Shown here in pieces: positions 26,402-38,017 of a DNA stretch of 40,030 nt. How positions within the stretch are numbered: the first letter of the stretch is position 1; each line of letters opens with the position of its first letter. The translations under genes were made by a program, and so were the position numbers. Source of the stretch: Bacillota bacterium (GTDB lineage Bacteria; Bacillota; Sulfobacillia; Sulfobacillales; Sulfobacillaceae); contig JAPNUR010000028.1 in assembly GCA_026627385.1 (NCBI GenBank), positions 1 to 40,030 on the forward strand. The letters run 5' to 3'. Below the pieces are notes generated by a model. It saw only the letters and a program-made list of their open reading frames with translations. It had not been told where the DNA came from and ran no database searches.

Positions 26402-28477
26402 CTATTGCTTCGCCTTGATCACTTGCTCGGTGACATGCCGCGGGGCCTCGTCATAGTGCGAAAACTGCATGGTGTACGTGCCGCGGCCCTGGGTTCGCGA
26501 CCGCAGATCCGTCGCATACCCAAACATCTCAGCTAAGGGCACGTAACCGCGGATGGCCTGCACGCCGCCCGCCCGCGGCTCCATCCCTTCAATGCGCCCC
26601 CGACGGGCATTCAGATCGCCAATGATGTCACCCATGTACTCTTCTGGAACCACCACTTCCACAGACATGATGGGCTCTAGAAGCACGGGATTGGCTTTCC
26701 GCGCACCTTCCTTAAATCCAAGGGAGGCCGCAATTTTGAATGCCATTTCACTGGAGTCAACCTCGTGATAGGACCCGTCGTAAATGGTGACGCGAACATC
26801 GATGGTGGGATATCCGGCCAGCACCCCGGACTGCATCGCCTCTTTCACCCCTGCTTCTACAGCAGGAATGTACTCTTTCGGCACCACACCACCGACAATT
26901 TTATTGACAAACTCGAAACCTTGGCCCGGCTCAAGCGGCTCCAACTTCAGCCACACGTGACCGTACTGCCCGCGACCCCCACTCTGGCGAATGAATTTGC
27001 CCTCGGCTTCCACCGATTTGCGAATCGTCTCCTTGTAGGCCACTTGGGGCTTGCCCACATTGGCCTGCACCTTAAACTCGCGCAGCAGGCGATCGACAAT
27101 AATCTCGAGGTGCAACTCGCCCATCCCGGAAATGATGGTTTGCCCCGTCTCCTGATCGGTGTACATGCGAAAAGTGGGATCCTCTTCCGCGAGCTTCTGA
27201 AGCGCTGTGCCCATCTTGTCCTGGTCGGCTTTTGTCTTGGGTTCAATAGCCACCGAAATCACGGGCTCTGGAAATACCATCGATTCCAGCAGGATGGGTT
27301 GGTTTTCATCGGCCAAGGTATCGCCGGTGGTTGTGTCCTTTAACCCCACCGCCGCAGCGATGTCGCCGGCATAGACGGTATCAATATCCTCCCGGTGATT
27401 GGCGTGCATTTGCAGAATCCGACCAATACGCTCCCGCCGCCCTTTGGTGACGTTAAACACGTAGGATCCAGAGCTCAGTGTCCCAGAGTACACGCGGAAA
27501 AAGGCCAGCTTACCTACATAAGGGTCAGACATGATCTTAAATGCCAGCGCACTAAACGGCGCATCATCCGAGACCTCGCGGTAGGTTTCGGCTTCAGTCG
27601 TCGGGTCTATTCCCCGCGTCGGCCCAATGTCCAGCGGCGAGGGCAGGTAATACACGACAGCGTCTAGGAGCGGCTGCACACCCTTATTGCGATAGGATGA
27701 CCCGCAGAGTACCGGCACAAGCTGACTGGACAAGGTTCCTTTGCGGATCGCCGCCCGAATCTCGTCCTGAGTGAGCTCTTCGCCTTCTAGGTATTTCTCC
27801 ATGAACGCATCGTCCACGTCTGCGCAGGCTTCCAAGAGCATTTGGCGACGCTCTTGACACACTTCGACAAGGTCGTCCGGAATCGGCTCGTACTCACCCC
27901 TAGTGCCCAAATCGTCCAGGTAGTAATACGCTTCCATGCGCACCAAATCGACCAACCCGCGGAAGGTATCCTCAGCGCCAATTGGCCATTGGATGGCAAC
28001 CGGATTCGCGCCAAGACGGTTTCGGATTTGGTCGATGCACATCACGAAGTCCGCGCCGACGATGTCCATTTTATTGATATAGGCAATGCGTGGCACGCCA
28101 TACTTGTCAGCTTGGCGCCACACCGTCTCTGATTGGGGCTCCACACCGCCCTTGGCATCAAATACCGCAATCGCTCCGTCCAGCACCCGCAAGGAACGTT
28201 CCACTTCCACGGTAAAGTCCACGTGGCCGGGCGTGTCAATAATGTTAATCCGGTGATCCCGCCAGCGCGCCGTGGTGGCCGCCGAGGTAATGGTGATCCC
28301 CCGTTCCTGCTCTTGCACCATCCAGTCCATCGTTGCGGTGCCCTCGTGCACCTCGCCAATTTTGTGCACGCGGCCCGTGTAAAACAAAATTCGCTCGGTT
28401 GTCGTCGTTTTCCCGGCGTCAATGTGGGCCATGATGCCAATGTTGCGGGTTCGCTCCAAGCTAAATTCACGAGCCAT
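26402..28477 (-). CDS. fusA: elongation factor G
   Basis: A 691-residue translocase GTPase of standard length: [20 protein letters not shown] (13-32), [12 protein letters not shown], then domains II-V. It is preceded by rpsG and followed by tuf, the classical str order. No sign of an fusB- or tet-type relative. Confidence 0.97.
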   Translation of the reverse strand: MAREFSLERTRNIGIMAHIDAGKTTTTERILFYTGRVHKIGEVHEGTATMDWMVQEQERGITITSAATTARWRDHRINIIDTPGHVDFTVEVERSLRVLDGAIAVFDAKGGVEPQSETVWRQADKYGVPRIAYINKMDIVGADFVMCIDQIRNRLGANPVAIQWPIGAEDTFRGLVDLVRMEAYYYLDDLGTRGEYEPIPDDLVEVCQERRQMLLEACADVDDAFMEKYLEGEELTQDEIRAAIRKGTLSSQLVPVLCGSSYRNKGVQPLLDAVVYYLPSPLDIGPTRGIDPTTEAETYREVSDDAPFSALAFKIMSDPYVGKLAFFRVYSGTLSSGSYVFNVTKGRRERIGRILQMHANHREDIDTVYAGDIAAAVGLKDTTTGDTLADENQPILLESMVFPEPVISVAIEPKTKADQDKMGTALQKLAEEDPTFRMYTDQETGQTIISGMGELHLEIIVDRLLREFKVQANVGKPQVAYKETIRKSVEAEGKFIRQSGGRGQYGHVWLKLEPLEPGQGFEFVNKIVGGVVPKEYIPAVEAGVKEAMQSGVLAGYPTIDVRVTIYDGSYHEVDSSEMAFKIAASLGFKEGARKANPVLLEPIMSVEVVVPEEYMGDIIGDLNARRGRIEGMEPRAGGVQAIRGYVPLAEMFGYATDLRSRTQGRGTYTMQFSHYDEAPRHVTEQVIKAKQ

Positions 28478-28495
28478 AACCGGCGAACTCCCTTC

Positions 28496-28966
28496 TTACC
28501 ATCGGTAGTGCGCGAATGCCTTGTTCGCCTCAGCCATCCGATGCGTTTCGTCCCGTCTTTTAACCGCCCCTCCCGTATTTTGCGAGGCGTCGATCAACTC
28601 CGCGGCAAGCCGCTCTTCCATCGAGCGCTCACCACGCTCCCGGGCATACTGCACCAACCAGCGGATGGCGAGCGAACTCCGCCGTTGCGGCCGCACCTCC
28701 ATTGGCACCTGGTAGGTGGCACCGCCCACGCGTCGAGGCCGCACTTCCAACAGAGGGGTGGCATTTTTCACCGCTGCTTCGAAGACCTCCAGCGCATCCT
28801 TTCCCGTCTTTTCGGCCACAATATCAAAAGCCCGATAGACGATGCGTTCAGCAAGGCTTTTCTTGCCGCTCACCATGACCTTATTAATCAGCTTGGCCAC
28901 TAGCGGGCTGTGATAGACCGAATCTGGCTCGATTTCGCGCGGTGTGACTGTTCCACGCCTCGGCAT
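28496..28966 (-). CDS. rpsG: 30S ribosomal protein S7
   Basis: A 156-residue head-assembly protein: [30 protein letters not shown]-type core at 27-37, and the signature [20 protein letters not shown]. In E. coli S7 represses the str operon. Confidence 0.97.
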   Translation of the reverse strand: MPRRGTVTPREIEPDSVYHSPLVAKLINKVMVSGKKSLAERIVYRAFDIVAEKTGKDALEVFEAAVKNATPLLEVRPRRVGGATYQVPMEVRPQRRSSLAIRWLVQYARERGERSMEERLAAELIDASQNTGGAVKRRDETHRMAEANKAFAHYRW

Positions 28967-28978
28967 GCTGCTCCCCCT

Positions 28979-29365
28979 TTACTTCTTGCCAGCGGGTTGG
29001 TTCTTCTTGGCCCCGTACTTTGACCGACCCTGCGATCGCTTTTGCACCCCGCCCGTGTCGAGCGCTCCCCGGATGACATGATAGCGCACGCCCGGCAAGT
29101 CGCGAACCCGCCCCCCGCGGACAAGAACCACGCTGTGCTCCTGTAAGTTATGCCCAATGCCTGGGATATAGGCAGTAATCTCTTCCCCATTGGTCAACCG
29201 CACGCGCGCCACCTTACGCAACGCGGAATTCGGTTTCTTCGGGGTCACCGTCTTCACGCTGATGCACACTCCGCGCTTCTGGGGATTGTGCCGCAAAGCC
29301 GGTGCCGCCGACTTCTTTTTGGCCTTCTTGCGCCCATGGCGCACCAACTGATTAATGGTCGGCAC
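28979..29365 (-). CDS. rpsL: 30S ribosomal protein S12
   Basis: A 128-residue decoding-centre protein. [15 protein letters not shown] (about 41-55) and [14 protein letters not shown] (about 84-97) hold the lysine and arginine positions where streptomycin-resistance changes map in other species; they appear wild type. Confidence 0.97.
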   Translation of the reverse strand: MPTINQLVRHGRKKAKKKSAAPALRHNPQKRGVCISVKTVTPKKPNSALRKVARVRLTNGEEITAYIPGIGHNLQEHSVVLVRGGRVRDLPGVRYHVIRGALDTGGVQKRSQGRSKYGAKKNQPAGKK

Positions 29366-29389
29366 CCGATCGCCCTCCTTCGTTCGCCG

Positions 29390-29662
29390 TTAAGATTGCG
29401 GTGCCCGAGACCTATCAATCACCGCAGCACATGCCGCTTTAACTTCGATCCCGCACCACTGGCCCAATTCTTTCATGGTGTCAACGTAGACAATAGGAAC
29501 CTCGTGGGTCCGACACTGCTCTTCAATTTCGGATGCAATCAGAGCGTCCGCATCGCGTGCCAAGTAGACGACGGTCGCCTGATGCCGCTGAATGTGCTTC
29601 AACGTTTCCCGGCGACCGACCACGCGCTGGCGAACATTTTTTAGCAAGGACCTGTCCACCAT
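29390..29662 (-). CDS. L7Ae/L30e/S12e-like ribosomal protein (YbxF type)
   Basis: A 90-residue member of the L7Ae family, which binds RNA kink-turns. Visible features are GRRETLKHIQRHQATVVYLA (16-35) and ASEIEEQCRTHEVPIVYVDT (43-62). In Bacillus this gene (ybxF, rplGB) also lies between rpoC and rpsL. ATG 29662 has GGGAGG 4 nt upstream. First gene of the translation supercluster, driven by the promoter at 29701-29729. Confidence 0.88.
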   Translation of the reverse strand: MVDRSLLKNVRQRVVGRRETLKHIQRHQATVVYLARDADALIASEIEEQCRTHEVPIVYVDTMKELGQWCGIEVKAACAAVIDRSRAPQS

Positions 29663-29700
29663 GCTGCCTCCCGGTCATCCAGGCTTAGACACACTGACGT

Positions 29701-29729
29701 ATTTTATCACCCGACAAAAGGCGTGTCAA
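29701..29729 (-). promoter_or_regulatory. strong promoter of the str-S10-spc-alpha supercluster
   Basis: Minus strand: perfect -35 TTGACA (29729-29724), exactly 17 bp, -10 TAAAAT (29706-29701, 5/6). The expected start near 29694 gives a leader of about 30 nt before the L7Ae-like gene. The -35 is inside the 3' arm of the rpoC terminator. Confidence 0.8.
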
Positions 29730-29753
29730 CGCATGAAACGCGTTGACACGCCT
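29719..29753 (-). terminator. rpoBC terminator
   Basis: A perfect 14-bp inverted repeat, AGGCGTGTCAACGC with GCGTTGACACGCCT, separated by 7 nt. On the minus strand it begins 5 nt after the rpoC stop and is followed by TTTTGT. The T-tract is short but the stem is very stable. Confidence 0.8.
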
Positions 29754-29758
29754 GCAGA

Positions 29759-32700
29759 CTACCGGTAAAGTTCCGCGTCCGACGGCTCTTCCTCGGCAAT
29801 GACCCGCGCATTGCGATAGCGCGACATCCCCGTGCCCGCGGGCACCAGCTTGCCAATAATGACATTTTCTTTGAGCCCCAGCAGCGGATCGCGTTTTCCC
29901 TTAATGGAGGCTTCCGTCAGCACCCGCGTGGTTTCTTGAAAGGATGCCGCCGACAGGAAGGAATCTGTCGCCAAGGAGGCCTTGGTTATGCCCAGGACCA
30001 CGGGCTTGGCCACCGCCGGCGTCCGCCCTTCAGCGAGTACGCGCGCATTTTCTTCCTCGAACTCGAACCGATCCACGAGGGCGCCCGGCAACAGGCGGGT
30101 ATCGCCGGCGTCCTCAATCTTAATCTTGCGCATCATCTGGCGCACCATGACTTCAATATGCTTATCGTTGATATCGACCCCTTGAACCCGATACACGCGC
30201 TGTACCTCGTGCAAGAGGTATTCCTGAACACCGCGCGGACCGAGCACGCGCAAAAGGTCGTGAGGATTCACCGAGCCTTCGGTCAACTCTTGCCCTTCCA
30301 TGACCCGCTCGCCGTCGTGGACCTTCAGCCGCGACCCAAAGGGCACCGTATACACATGCGCATCCGCTTCATGTTCGGGGGTGATGGTAATCTCGCGGCG
30401 CCCCCGGCTCTCCCCCAGGTGCACCACCCCTGAAATCTCGGCAATTAACGCCTGCCCTTTGGGTTTGCGTGCCTCGAACAATTCCTCCACCCGCGGCAAC
30501 CCTTGCGTGATGTCATCGCCAGCGACGCCCCCCATGTGAAAGGTGCGCATGGTCAATTGCGTGCCCGGTTCGCCAATGGACTGGGCAGCGATAATGCCAA
30601 CCGCCTCGCCCACCTCCACAATCTGACCGGTGGCGAGATTTCGACCGTAACAGGCCACGCACACGCCGTAGCGCGACTGACAGGTCAGTACGCTGCGCAC
30701 GGTGGCCTCCGTAATACCAGCATCCACGATTTGGCGGGCTATGTCTTCATCAATCATTTGATTGGTGTCGATAATGAGCTCGCCGGTTTCGGGATGGTAC
30801 ACGGGTTCCGCTGCCACCCGCCCAATTAAGCGCTCTTCGAAGGATTCGATGACTTGGCTGCCATCCCGAATCTCGCGGACAACTGCCCCATCGGTCGTCC
30901 CACAGTCCACTTCGCGGACAATCACGTCTTGCGCCACATCCACGAGGCGCCGCGTCAGATACCCCGAGTCGGCCGTTCTGAGCGCAGTATCCGCGAGACC
31001 TTTGCGCGCGCCGTGCGTAGACGTAAAGTATTCCAGCACCGTGAGCCCCTCGCGGAAATTGGCACGAATGGGCAGCTCAATAATCCGACCCGAGGGATCC
31101 GCCATGAGTCCGCGCATCCCGGCCAGCTGAGAAATTTGCTGCACGTTCCCTCGCGCGCCCGAGGTGGCCATCATGTAGACGGAGTTGGTGGGATCCATGT
31201 TGTCCATCAGCGCCTGGGTCACTTTTTCCTTAGCCCGCGTCCAAATTTCGATCACCCGCTCATAGCGCTCGTCAGCGGTAATCAACCCGCGACGGTATTG
31301 GCGCGCCACCTGGCTCACCTCTTCTTCTGCCTCAGCCAGGATAGCCTTCTTTTGCTCAGGAATATTGATGTCCGACACCGAAATGGTAATGCCGGCCTTT
31401 GTGGCATAACTAAATCCCAGCGCCTTAATGCGGTCGAGTACCTCCGCGGTAGTCTGGTTGCCAAAGAGCCGGAAGAGATCCGCCACCAAGGCGCCAAGAA
31501 TCTTGCGGTCGACGACCTTGTCAATAAACCGGAGTTCTTTGGGCAGCGCGTCATTGAAGATGAACCGGCCCAGGGTGGACTCCCGGCGCTGGCCGTCGTA
31601 GCGCATCATCACTCGCGCGTGCAGGTCTAGCACGCCTTCGTGGTAAGCCATCTCACCTTCCTTGAGATCGGCCAAAATCATCCCTTCGCCTTTGGCCCCG
31701 GGTTGCTCCATGGTCAAATAGTACGATCCCAGCACCATATCCTGGGTCGGCGTGACCACCGGCCGGCCATCCTTGGGATTCAAAATATTTTGCGAGGAAA
31801 GCATCAAAATGCGCGCCTCGGCTTGCGCTTCAGCCGACAGGGGAACGTGGACGGCCATTTGGTCACCATCAAAATCCGCGTTGTACGCCGTGCACACCAG
31901 CGGATGAATTTGAATGGCGCGCCCTTCAACCAGCACCGGCTCAAAGGCTTGAATGCCTAGGCGATGCAAGGTCGGGGCACGGTTTAGCAGAACAGGGTGT
32001 TCGCGGATGACGTCCTCGAGTACATCCCAGACCTCGGGCCGCACCCGCTCGACCATGCGCTTGGCCGATTTAATGTTGTGCGCATAGCCTTCATTCACAA
32101 GCTTTTTCATCACAAAGGGTTTGAAAAGCTCCAGCGCCATTTCTTTGGGGAGGCCGCACTGATGCATTTTGAGCTTGGGCCCCACGACAATCACCGAACG
32201 CCCAGAGTAGTCTACGCGCTTGCCCAGCAGGTTTTGGCGAAAGCGCCCTTGTTTACCCTTTAACATGTCAGACAAGGACTTCAGGGGGCGATTGCCGGGC
32301 CCGGTCACCGGACGCCCGCGGCGCCCATTGTCAATCAGAGCGTCCACCGCCTCTTGGAGCATGCGCTTTTCGTTGCGCACGATGATGTCCGGTGCCCCTA
32401 AGTCCAAGAGCCGTTTCAGTCGATTGTTGCGATTAATCACGCGTCGGTATAGATCGTTGAGGTCAGAGGTGGCAAAACGTCCTCCATCTAATTGCACCAT
32501 GGGGCGCAAATCGGGGGGGATAACCGGAATCACGTCAATGATCATCCACTCGGGGCGATTGCCGGATGCCCGAAAGGCTTCCACCACTTCCAGTCGTCGG
32601 ATCGCCCGGATCCGCCGCTGCCCTGTTGATGAGTTTAGCTCCTCCCGCAGTTCCTCGGCCAACTGATCGAGATCCAGCTCCAAAAGCAGTTCTTTAATCG

Positions 32701-33220
32701 CTTCGGCTCCCATCATGGCGCGGAAGTGGTTGCCATACTTTTCCCGATACTCTCGGTACTCCGATTCCACCAAGAGTTGCTTCTTCATCAACGGGGTGGT
32801 GCCAGGCTCGATGACGACGTACGCCGCAAAATACAAGACTTTTTCTAGAGCCCGGGGCGACATGTCGAGAATCAATCCCATGCGTGACGGAATGCCTTTG
32901 AAATACCAAATATGGGATACTGGGGCGGCAAGTTCAATGTGACCCATGCGCTCGCGCCGCACCTTGGAGCGTGTCACCTCGACCCCGCACCGATCACACA
33001 CCACGCCCTTATAGCGCACCCGCTTGTACTTCCCGCAATGGCACTCCCAGTCCTTGGTTGGCCCAAAGATTTTCTCACAAAAGAGGCCTTCGCGCTCGGG
33101 CTTTAGAGTACGGTAGTTGATGGTTTCGGGCTTTTTCACCTCCCCCTTGGACCACTCCCGAATCTGCTCGGGTGAGGCGAGCGCAATCCGCATGGAATCA
33201 AAATTGTTCACGTCTAACAT
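29759..33220 (-). CDS. rpoC: RNA polymerase beta' subunit
   Basis: An 1153-residue subunit. The N-terminal zinc site is Cys 60, 62, 75 and 78 ([19 protein letters not shown]). The catalytic Mg-binding loop NADFDGDQ is at 447-454. The second zinc site is near DCGTTDG and [11 protein letters not shown] in the C-terminal half. The length is slightly below the roughly 1200 residues of other Bacillota, and no large lineage insertion is apparent. It lies 20 nt behind rpoB. Confidence 0.98.
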   Translation of the reverse strand: MLDVNNFDSMRIALASPEQIREWSKGEVKKPETINYRTLKPEREGLFCEKIFGPTKDWECHCGKYKRVRYKGVVCDRCGVEVTRSKVRRERMGHIELAAPVSHIWYFKGIPSRMGLILDMSPRALEKVLYFAAYVVIEPGTTPLMKKQLLVESEYREYREKYGNHFRAMMGAEAIKELLLELDLDQLAEELREELNSSTGQRRIRAIRRLEVVEAFRASGNRPEWMIIDVIPVIPPDLRPMVQLDGGRFATSDLNDLYRRVINRNNRLKRLLDLGAPDIIVRNEKRMLQEAVDALIDNGRRGRPVTGPGNRPLKSLSDMLKGKQGRFRQNLLGKRVDYSGRSVIVVGPKLKMHQCGLPKEMALELFKPFVMKKLVNEGYAHNIKSAKRMVERVRPEVWDVLEDVIREHPVLLNRAPTLHRLGIQAFEPVLVEGRAIQIHPLVCTAYNADFDGDQMAVHVPLSAEAQAEARILMLSSQNILNPKDGRPVVTPTQDMVLGSYYLTMEQPGAKGEGMILADLKEGEMAYHEGVLDLHARVMMRYDGQRRESTLGRFIFNDALPKELRFIDKVVDRKILGALVADLFRLFGNQTTAEVLDRIKALGFSYATKAGITISVSDINIPEQKKAILAEAEEEVSQVARQYRRGLITADERYERVIEIWTRAKEKVTQALMDNMDPTNSVYMMATSGARGNVQQISQLAGMRGLMADPSGRIIELPIRANFREGLTVLEYFTSTHGARKGLADTALRTADSGYLTRRLVDVAQDVIVREVDCGTTDGAVVREIRDGSQVIESFEERLIGRVAAEPVYHPETGELIIDTNQMIDEDIARQIVDAGITEATVRSVLTCQSRYGVCVACYGRNLATGQIVEVGEAVGIIAAQSIGEPGTQLTMRTFHMGGVAGDDITQGLPRVEELFEARKPKGQALIAEISGVVHLGESRGRREITITPEHEADAHVYTVPFGSRLKVHDGERVMEGQELTEGSVNPHDLLRVLGPRGVQEYLLHEVQRVYRVQGVDINDKHIEVMVRQMMRKIKIEDAGDTRLLPGALVDRFEFEEENARVLAEGRTPAVAKPVVLGITKASLATDSFLSAASFQETTRVLTEASIKGKRDPLLGLKENVIIGKLVPAGTGMSRYRNARVIAEEEPSDAELYR

Positions 33221-33240
33221 CTGCGTGACCCTCCCCGGCC

Positions 33241-36200
33241 TTAGTACTCGTCATCCTCATCGTCTGGCACATCATCATCATCGACGTCGCTCTCGTCGTC
33301 TTCGTCATAATCATCGTCAGGGGCTTCGGTCGCCCGGCGCAAGATGGCATACGCGTTCTCCGCTTCCTGGTCAAAGTCCATCCCGCCCCCGGGTTCAAAG
33401 AGATCTTTGGCCCCTGCAGCGGTGTCTTCCATCAAGCGGTGCAAATCTTGGCTTTCCTCGTCCACGCCTTCTGGCAGTAATTCTAGGCCTGGCGCTTCGC
33501 GCATGGGCTCGTCATCCAGTTCGCGGATTTCGATTTCCTCGTTTAGCTCGTTCAGCACTTTAACGTCCAGCCCTAAGCTTTGCAATTCCTTGATCAACAC
33601 CTTGAAGGATTCAGGAACCCCGGGCTCCGGCACATTTTCACCCTTCACAATCGCCTCATATGTCTTCACCCGTCCGACAACATCGTCGGACTTGACAGTC
33701 AAGAGCTCTTGCAACGTGTAGGCCGCTCCATAGGCTTCCAGCGCCCAGACCTCCATTTCGCCAAACCGCTGGCCGCCAAACTGCGCCTTACCCCCCAATG
33801 GTTGCTGAGTCACAAGCGAGTACGGACCGGTAGAACGCGCGTGAATCTTATCATCAACCAAGTGCGCGAGCTTCAGCATATAGACCACGCCCACAGTAAT
33901 CTCCCGATCAAAGGGTTCGCCAGTGCGGCCGTCGTATAAAATAGTCTTCCCAGACTTTGGCAATCCCGCTTCCGCTAGCAACCGCTCCAGATCTTCTTCG
34001 TGGGCCCCGTCAAACACCGGGGTGGCTACCTTAATGCCCAAGGCCCGCGCGGCCCACCCCAAGTGCGTCTCCAACACTTGACCAATATTCATGCGGCTAG
34101 GGACGCCCAACGGGTTGAGGACAATCTCCACCGGGGTGCCATCGGGCAAAAAGGGCATGTCTTCTTCGGGCAAAATACGCGAAATCACGCCCTTGTTGCC
34201 GTGTCGACCAGCCATCTTGTCGCCTTCGGAGATCTTGCGCTTCTGGGCAATATACACTTGCACCAGTTGATTGACGCCCGGTGACAGTTCATCCCCTTGC
34301 TCGCGGTTAAACACCTTCACGTCCACGACAATGCCAGACTCACCGTGCGGCACTCTTAACGACGTGTCACGGACTTCCCGTGCCTTTTCCCCGAAAATGG
34401 CCCGAAGGAGCCGCTCTTCGGCGGTCAGTTCCGTCTCCCCTTTGGGGGTTACCTTGCCCACCAAAATGTCGCCTGGGCGCACTTCCGCACCAATGCGAAT
34501 AATCCCGCGGTCGTCGAGATCCCGCAGCACCTCTTCGCCCACATTGGGAATATCGCGCGTAATTTCTTCAGGCCCTAGCTTGGTATCGCGGGCGTCGCAC
34601 TCGTACTCCTCGATGTGAATGGACGTAAACACATCATCCTTTACGAGTTTCTCGCTCAGTAGAATCGCGTCTTCGTAGTTATAGCCTTCCCACGGCATGA
34701 AGGCCACTAAGACGTTGCGGCCCAGGGCGAGTTCACCATGGTCAGTTGACGGTCCGTCCGCAATAATCTGCCCCGCTCTCACGCGATCGCCCTTCTTCAC
34801 AATGGGCTTTTGATTGATGCAGGTACCCTGGTTTGAGCGCGCAAACTTTTGCAAATGGTAAGTGCTCACGGTGTGGTCGTGATTCTTGACGACAATCTGA
34901 TTGGATGCAACCCGATCCACCACCCCATCTTTTTCGGCAATCACCACCACCCCGGAGTCACGAGCTGCCTTAGCTTCCATACCTGTTCCCACCAGCGGTG
35001 CATCGGTGACTAAGAGCGGCACCGCCTGACGCTGCATGTTAGCCCCCATCAAAGCCCGATTGGCATCATCGTGTTCCAAAAACGGAATCAAGGCAGTCGC
35101 TATGGACACCACCTGTTTCGGCGAGACATCCATATAGTCCACGCGCGATGGCGATTCTTCCAGGATTTCATGACGCGAGCGCACGGTCACCCGTTCCGCC
35201 TTGAAATGGCCATCCTCCGTTAAGGGTTCATTAGCTTGGGCAATGACCGCATCGTCTTCCTCATCGGCTGTGAGATAGACAATGTCGTTGGTCACCACCC
35301 CGGTCTCTTTGTCGACCTTGCGGTACGGGGTTTCGATAAAACCAAACTCATTGATCCGCGCGTAGGTGGATAGTGAGCCGATAAGCCCAATGTTAGGCCC
35401 CTCAGGGGTTTCGATAGGGCACATGCGGCCATAATGCGAATGGTGGACGTCACGCACCTCAAATCCCGCGCGTTCGCGCGACAATCCCCCTGGACCCAAG
35501 GCCGATAAGCGGCGCTTGTGCGTAAGTTCCGCCAACGGGTTAGTCTGGTCCATAAACTGAGAAAGCTGCGAGGAGCCGAAGAACTCCTTCACCGCCGCGA
35601 CCACCGGTCGGATATTGATTAGCGCTTGCGGCGTAATCGACTCCATGTCCTGAATGGTCATGCGTTCCCGCACGACCCGCTCCATGCGCGATAGACCGAC
35701 GCGGAATTGGTTTTGCAGCAACTCCCCCACCGAACGTAGGCGGCGATTGCCCAGATGATCGATGTCATCGGTGCTGCCTAACCCTTCATACAGGGTGGTC
35801 ATATAATTAAGGCAGGCCACAATATCGTCCTTGGTGATGGTCTTGTCATCCGCGTCGGGTTGGCCATTCGACACTACTAACACTTCTCGCCCATTCAGGA
35901 GTTCAACGCGAATGCTGTGCACATGCGCTTCGTCAAGCGCTTGGGCAATGTCGCGGTCGATGTGGTCACCTTCACGCACAATCACTTCGCCGGTTTCAGG
36001 ATTGACCACCGTCTCCTTGGCGGTAGTGCCCACGATGCGCTTTCGAAAGGCGAGTTTTTTGTTAATTTTGTAACGGCCCACCCCCGCTAGATCATACCGT
36101 TTGGGGTCGAAAAAGAGCGAATTCAAGAGATTGTCAGCGCTTTCCACAGTGGGAGGTTCGCCCGGCCGTAGACGTTTGTAAATTTCGATGAGCGCATCTT

Positions 36201-36885
36201 CGCGGGACTTGGCCGGATCTTTCGACAGTGTCGTTTGAATGCGCTCGTCGTCGCCCACGGCTTCCAAAATCATGGCATCGGTCCCATAGCCCAGTGCGCG
36301 CATCAACACCGTGGCTGGTAATTTGCGGGTGCGGTCCACCCGCACCGAGAGCACGTCGTTGGCATCGGACTCGAACTCTAACCAGGCCCCCCGATTGGGG
36401 ATGATGGTCGCAAAAAAGAGGCGCTTTCCCGAGGCATCCAGCTGTTCCCCAAAGTAGACACCAGGCGATCGCACGAGCTGACTGACAATCACGCGCTCCG
36501 CCCCGTTGATAATGAACGTGCCTTTATCGGTCATCAGGGGGAAATCGCCCATGAACACATCTTGCTCTTTCACTTCCCCTGTTTCTTTGTTCAGCAAACG
36601 GACACGCACGTGAAGTGGGGCTGAGTAGGTCACATCGCGCGCCTTGCATTCCTCTACCGAATACTTTGGTGGCTTTAATGTGTAGTCGACAAACTCGAGC
36701 ACTAAATTGCCGGTAAAGTCTTGAATAGGAGAGATGTCGCGAAACATCTCGCGCAATCCTTCTTGGAGAAACCACCGGTAGGAATTTTGCTGAATCTCGA
36801 TCAGGTTGGGCATGTCGAGCACTTCGTTAATGCTCGCGAAGCTCACGCGTTCGGAAGGCTTTTCAGTCGGGAGACGAAGGGCCAT
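33241..36885 (-). CDS. rpoB: RNA polymerase beta subunit with acidic C-terminal tail
   Basis: A 1214-residue subunit. The rifampicin-region motif is [20 protein letters not shown] followed by [20 protein letters not shown], with wild-type residues. C-terminal motifs include [15 protein letters not shown] and [20 protein letters not shown]. After the usual end the protein runs into a tail whose last 25 residues include 19 Asp/Glu, encoded by near-repetitive GAC/GAT codons. AAGGAG lies 10 nt before ATG. It follows rplL after a 165-nt gap holding a long hairpin. Confidence 0.98.
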   Translation of the reverse strand: MALRLPTEKPSERVSFASINEVLDMPNLIEIQQNSYRWFLQEGLREMFRDISPIQDFTGNLVLEFVDYTLKPPKYSVEECKARDVTYSAPLHVRVRLLNKETGEVKEQDVFMGDFPLMTDKGTFIINGAERVIVSQLVRSPGVYFGEQLDASGKRLFFATIIPNRGAWLEFESDANDVLSVRVDRTRKLPATVLMRALGYGTDAMILEAVGDDERIQTTLSKDPAKSREDALIEIYKRLRPGEPPTVESADNLLNSLFFDPKRYDLAGVGRYKINKKLAFRKRIVGTTAKETVVNPETGEVIVREGDHIDRDIAQALDEAHVHSIRVELLNGREVLVVSNGQPDADDKTITKDDIVACLNYMTTLYEGLGSTDDIDHLGNRRLRSVGELLQNQFRVGLSRMERVVRERMTIQDMESITPQALINIRPVVAAVKEFFGSSQLSQFMDQTNPLAELTHKRRLSALGPGGLSRERAGFEVRDVHHSHYGRMCPIETPEGPNIGLIGSLSTYARINEFGFIETPYRKVDKETGVVTNDIVYLTADEEDDAVIAQANEPLTEDGHFKAERVTVRSRHEILEESPSRVDYMDVSPKQVVSIATALIPFLEHDDANRALMGANMQRQAVPLLVTDAPLVGTGMEAKAARDSGVVVIAEKDGVVDRVASNQIVVKNHDHTVSTYHLQKFARSNQGTCINQKPIVKKGDRVRAGQIIADGPSTDHGELALGRNVLVAFMPWEGYNYEDAILLSEKLVKDDVFTSIHIEEYECDARDTKLGPEEITRDIPNVGEEVLRDLDDRGIIRIGAEVRPGDILVGKVTPKGETELTAEERLLRAIFGEKAREVRDTSLRVPHGESGIVVDVKVFNREQGDELSPGVNQLVQVYIAQKRKISEGDKMAGRHGNKGVISRILPEEDMPFLPDGTPVEIVLNPLGVPSRMNIGQVLETHLGWAARALGIKVATPVFDGAHEEDLERLLAEAGLPKSGKTILYDGRTGEPFDREITVGVVYMLKLAHLVDDKIHARSTGPYSLVTQQPLGGKAQFGGQRFGEMEVWALEAYGAAYTLQELLTVKSDDVVGRVKTYEAIVKGENVPEPGVPESFKVLIKELQSLGLDVKVLNELNEEIEIRELDDEPMREAPGLELLPEGVDEESQDLHRLMEDTAAGAKDLFEPGGGMDFDQEAENAYAILRRATEAPDDDYDEDDESDVDDDDVPDDEDDEY

Positions 36886-36980
36886 TCAGGTTCAACTCCT
36901 TTTTTGGCGGGACGCGATGGTACGTTTCTTCCTTCCACTGCCAGAGGAATAAATTGGACGACCAAATATAGCAATATAAA

Positions 36981-37009
36981 ACAGTACCACAAGCCCACCC
37001 CCAGGTCAA
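36981..37009 (-). promoter_or_regulatory. possible secondary promoter before rpoB
   Basis: Minus strand: -35 TTGACC (37009-37004, 5/6), 17 bp, and a weak -10 TACTGT (36986-36981, 3/6) with an upstream TGG that could act as an extended -10 element. It overlaps the hairpin at 36989-37031, so one of the two readings may be coincidental. Confidence 0.3.
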
Positions 37010-37031
37010 GTTTACCTGGAGGAGGGCTTGT
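36989..37031 (-). terminator. rplL-rpoB intergenic hairpin (attenuator or processing site)
   Basis: Two stacked perfect stems: ACAAGCCC with GGGCTTGT (8 bp), a 4/4 internal loop, then CCAGGT with ACCTGG (6 bp) and a 7-nt loop. On the minus strand it begins 19 nt after the rplL stop and is followed by a broken T-rich stretch (TGTTTTATATT). E. coli has an attenuator and an RNase III site in the same interval, so partial termination or cleavage is the likely role. Confidence 0.6.
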
Positions 37032-37050
37032 GATTCTTTTTCATCCGCAC

Positions 37051-37440
37051 CTACTTGATTTCGACTGTGCCGCCAGCTTCCTCAAGTTTGGCCTTCGCCG
37101 CCTCTGCGTCCGCTCTTGAAATCTTTTCCTTAATGGCCTTGGGCGCTCCGTCAACCAGCGCCTTCGCTTCCGTCAAGGATAGCCCGGTCAACTCACGGAC
37201 CGCCTTAATAACTTGCACCTTTTTATCGCCAGCCGCCGTCAAAATCACGTCAAATTCCGTTTGCTCGACTTCTTCTTGCGCCGCCGCTGGAGCTGCCCCA
37301 GCCGCCGGCGCCGCCGCGGCTACTGCGACCGGAGCCGCCGCCGTTACCCCAAATTCCTCTTCCAGGGCCTTTACGAGTTGAGACAGCTCTAAGACATTCA
37401 GCCCTTTGACAATCTCGATAACTTCTTCGACTTTGGCCAT
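37051..37440 (-). CDS. rplL: 50S ribosomal protein L7/L12
   Basis: A 129-residue stalk protein present in multiple copies per ribosome. It has an N-terminal dimer domain, an Ala/Pro-rich hinge (about 36-56) and a C-terminal factor-binding domain with [23 protein letters not shown] 37440 has GGAGG 7 nt upstream; the TTG just before it is not needed. Confidence 0.97.
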   Translation of the reverse strand: MAKVEEVIEIVKGLNVLELSQLVKALEEEFGVTAAAPVAVAAAAPAAGAAPAAAQEEVEQTEFDVILTAAGDKKVQVIKAVRELTGLSLTEAKALVDGAPKAIKEKISRADAEAAKAKLEEAGGTVEIK

Positions 37441-37476
37441 CAATTTACCTCCTTGATTCGAAAAAAAACTCGCCTC

Positions 37477-38001
37477 TTAACCTTCCCCTTCGCGCTGTTG
37501 TCGGATTTGGTCTACCACGCGCGCCAAATTCGTTAACGGCGCATTGAGCACCCAGACCAACTGCTGAATCGGAGCATTTAGGGTCCCTACGACCTTCCCG
37601 AGCAACACTTCTTTGCTGGGAAGCTCTGCTAATTCCTTGACACCCTCGGCGCCAATGGCTTTCTTTCCTAAAATTCCGGCCTTAATTTCCATCTTCCGGA
37701 ATTCACGCGCCGCCAGGGATAACAGTTTGGCCGCAGCCACCGGATCCTCGGCGCTGTAGGCTATCGCCGTGGGTCCCGTCAGGAAGGGTTCGAGGCCTTC
37801 AATGCCCACTTCGTCCGCCGCGCGTTTAATCAATGTATTCTTGATCACCCGCAGGGTGACGCCACCTTGGGAAAGCCGCTGACGCAACTGATTCATTTGC
37901 TGCACCGTCAACCCGCGGTAATCCGCCAACACAGTGCCTTGAGAACGTTCTAAGGCCTGACGGGTTTCCTCAATGATGGCCGCCTTTTGCGCTGTCGGCA
38001 T
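37477..38001 (-). CDS. rplJ: 50S ribosomal protein L10
   Basis: A 174-residue stalk base that carries the L7/L12 dimers on its C-terminal helix. Start MPTAQKAAIIEETRQALERS at ATG 38001 (GGAGG 8 nt upstream); the six residues upstream in frame are discarded. The typical VLADYRGLTVQQMNQLRQRL is at about 30-49. In Bacillota the L10-L12 complex binds the leader of this mRNA and causes termination. Confidence 0.97.
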   Translation of the reverse strand: MPTAQKAAIIEETRQALERSQGTVLADYRGLTVQQMNQLRQRLSQGGVTLRVIKNTLIKRAADEVGIEGLEPFLTGPTAIAYSAEDPVAAAKLLSLAAREFRKMEIKAGILGKKAIGAEGVKELAELPSKEVLLGKVVGTLNAPIQQLVWVLNAPLTNLARVVDQIRQQREGEG

Positions 38002-38017
38002 TGAATTCACCTCCCAC

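Noticed and set aside
33241-33320. tandem repeat or CRISPR-like signal at the rpoB 3' end
   Set aside because: The repetitive GAC/GAT triplets simply encode the acidic tail; there are no spaced repeats, and no CRISPR array is present in the window.
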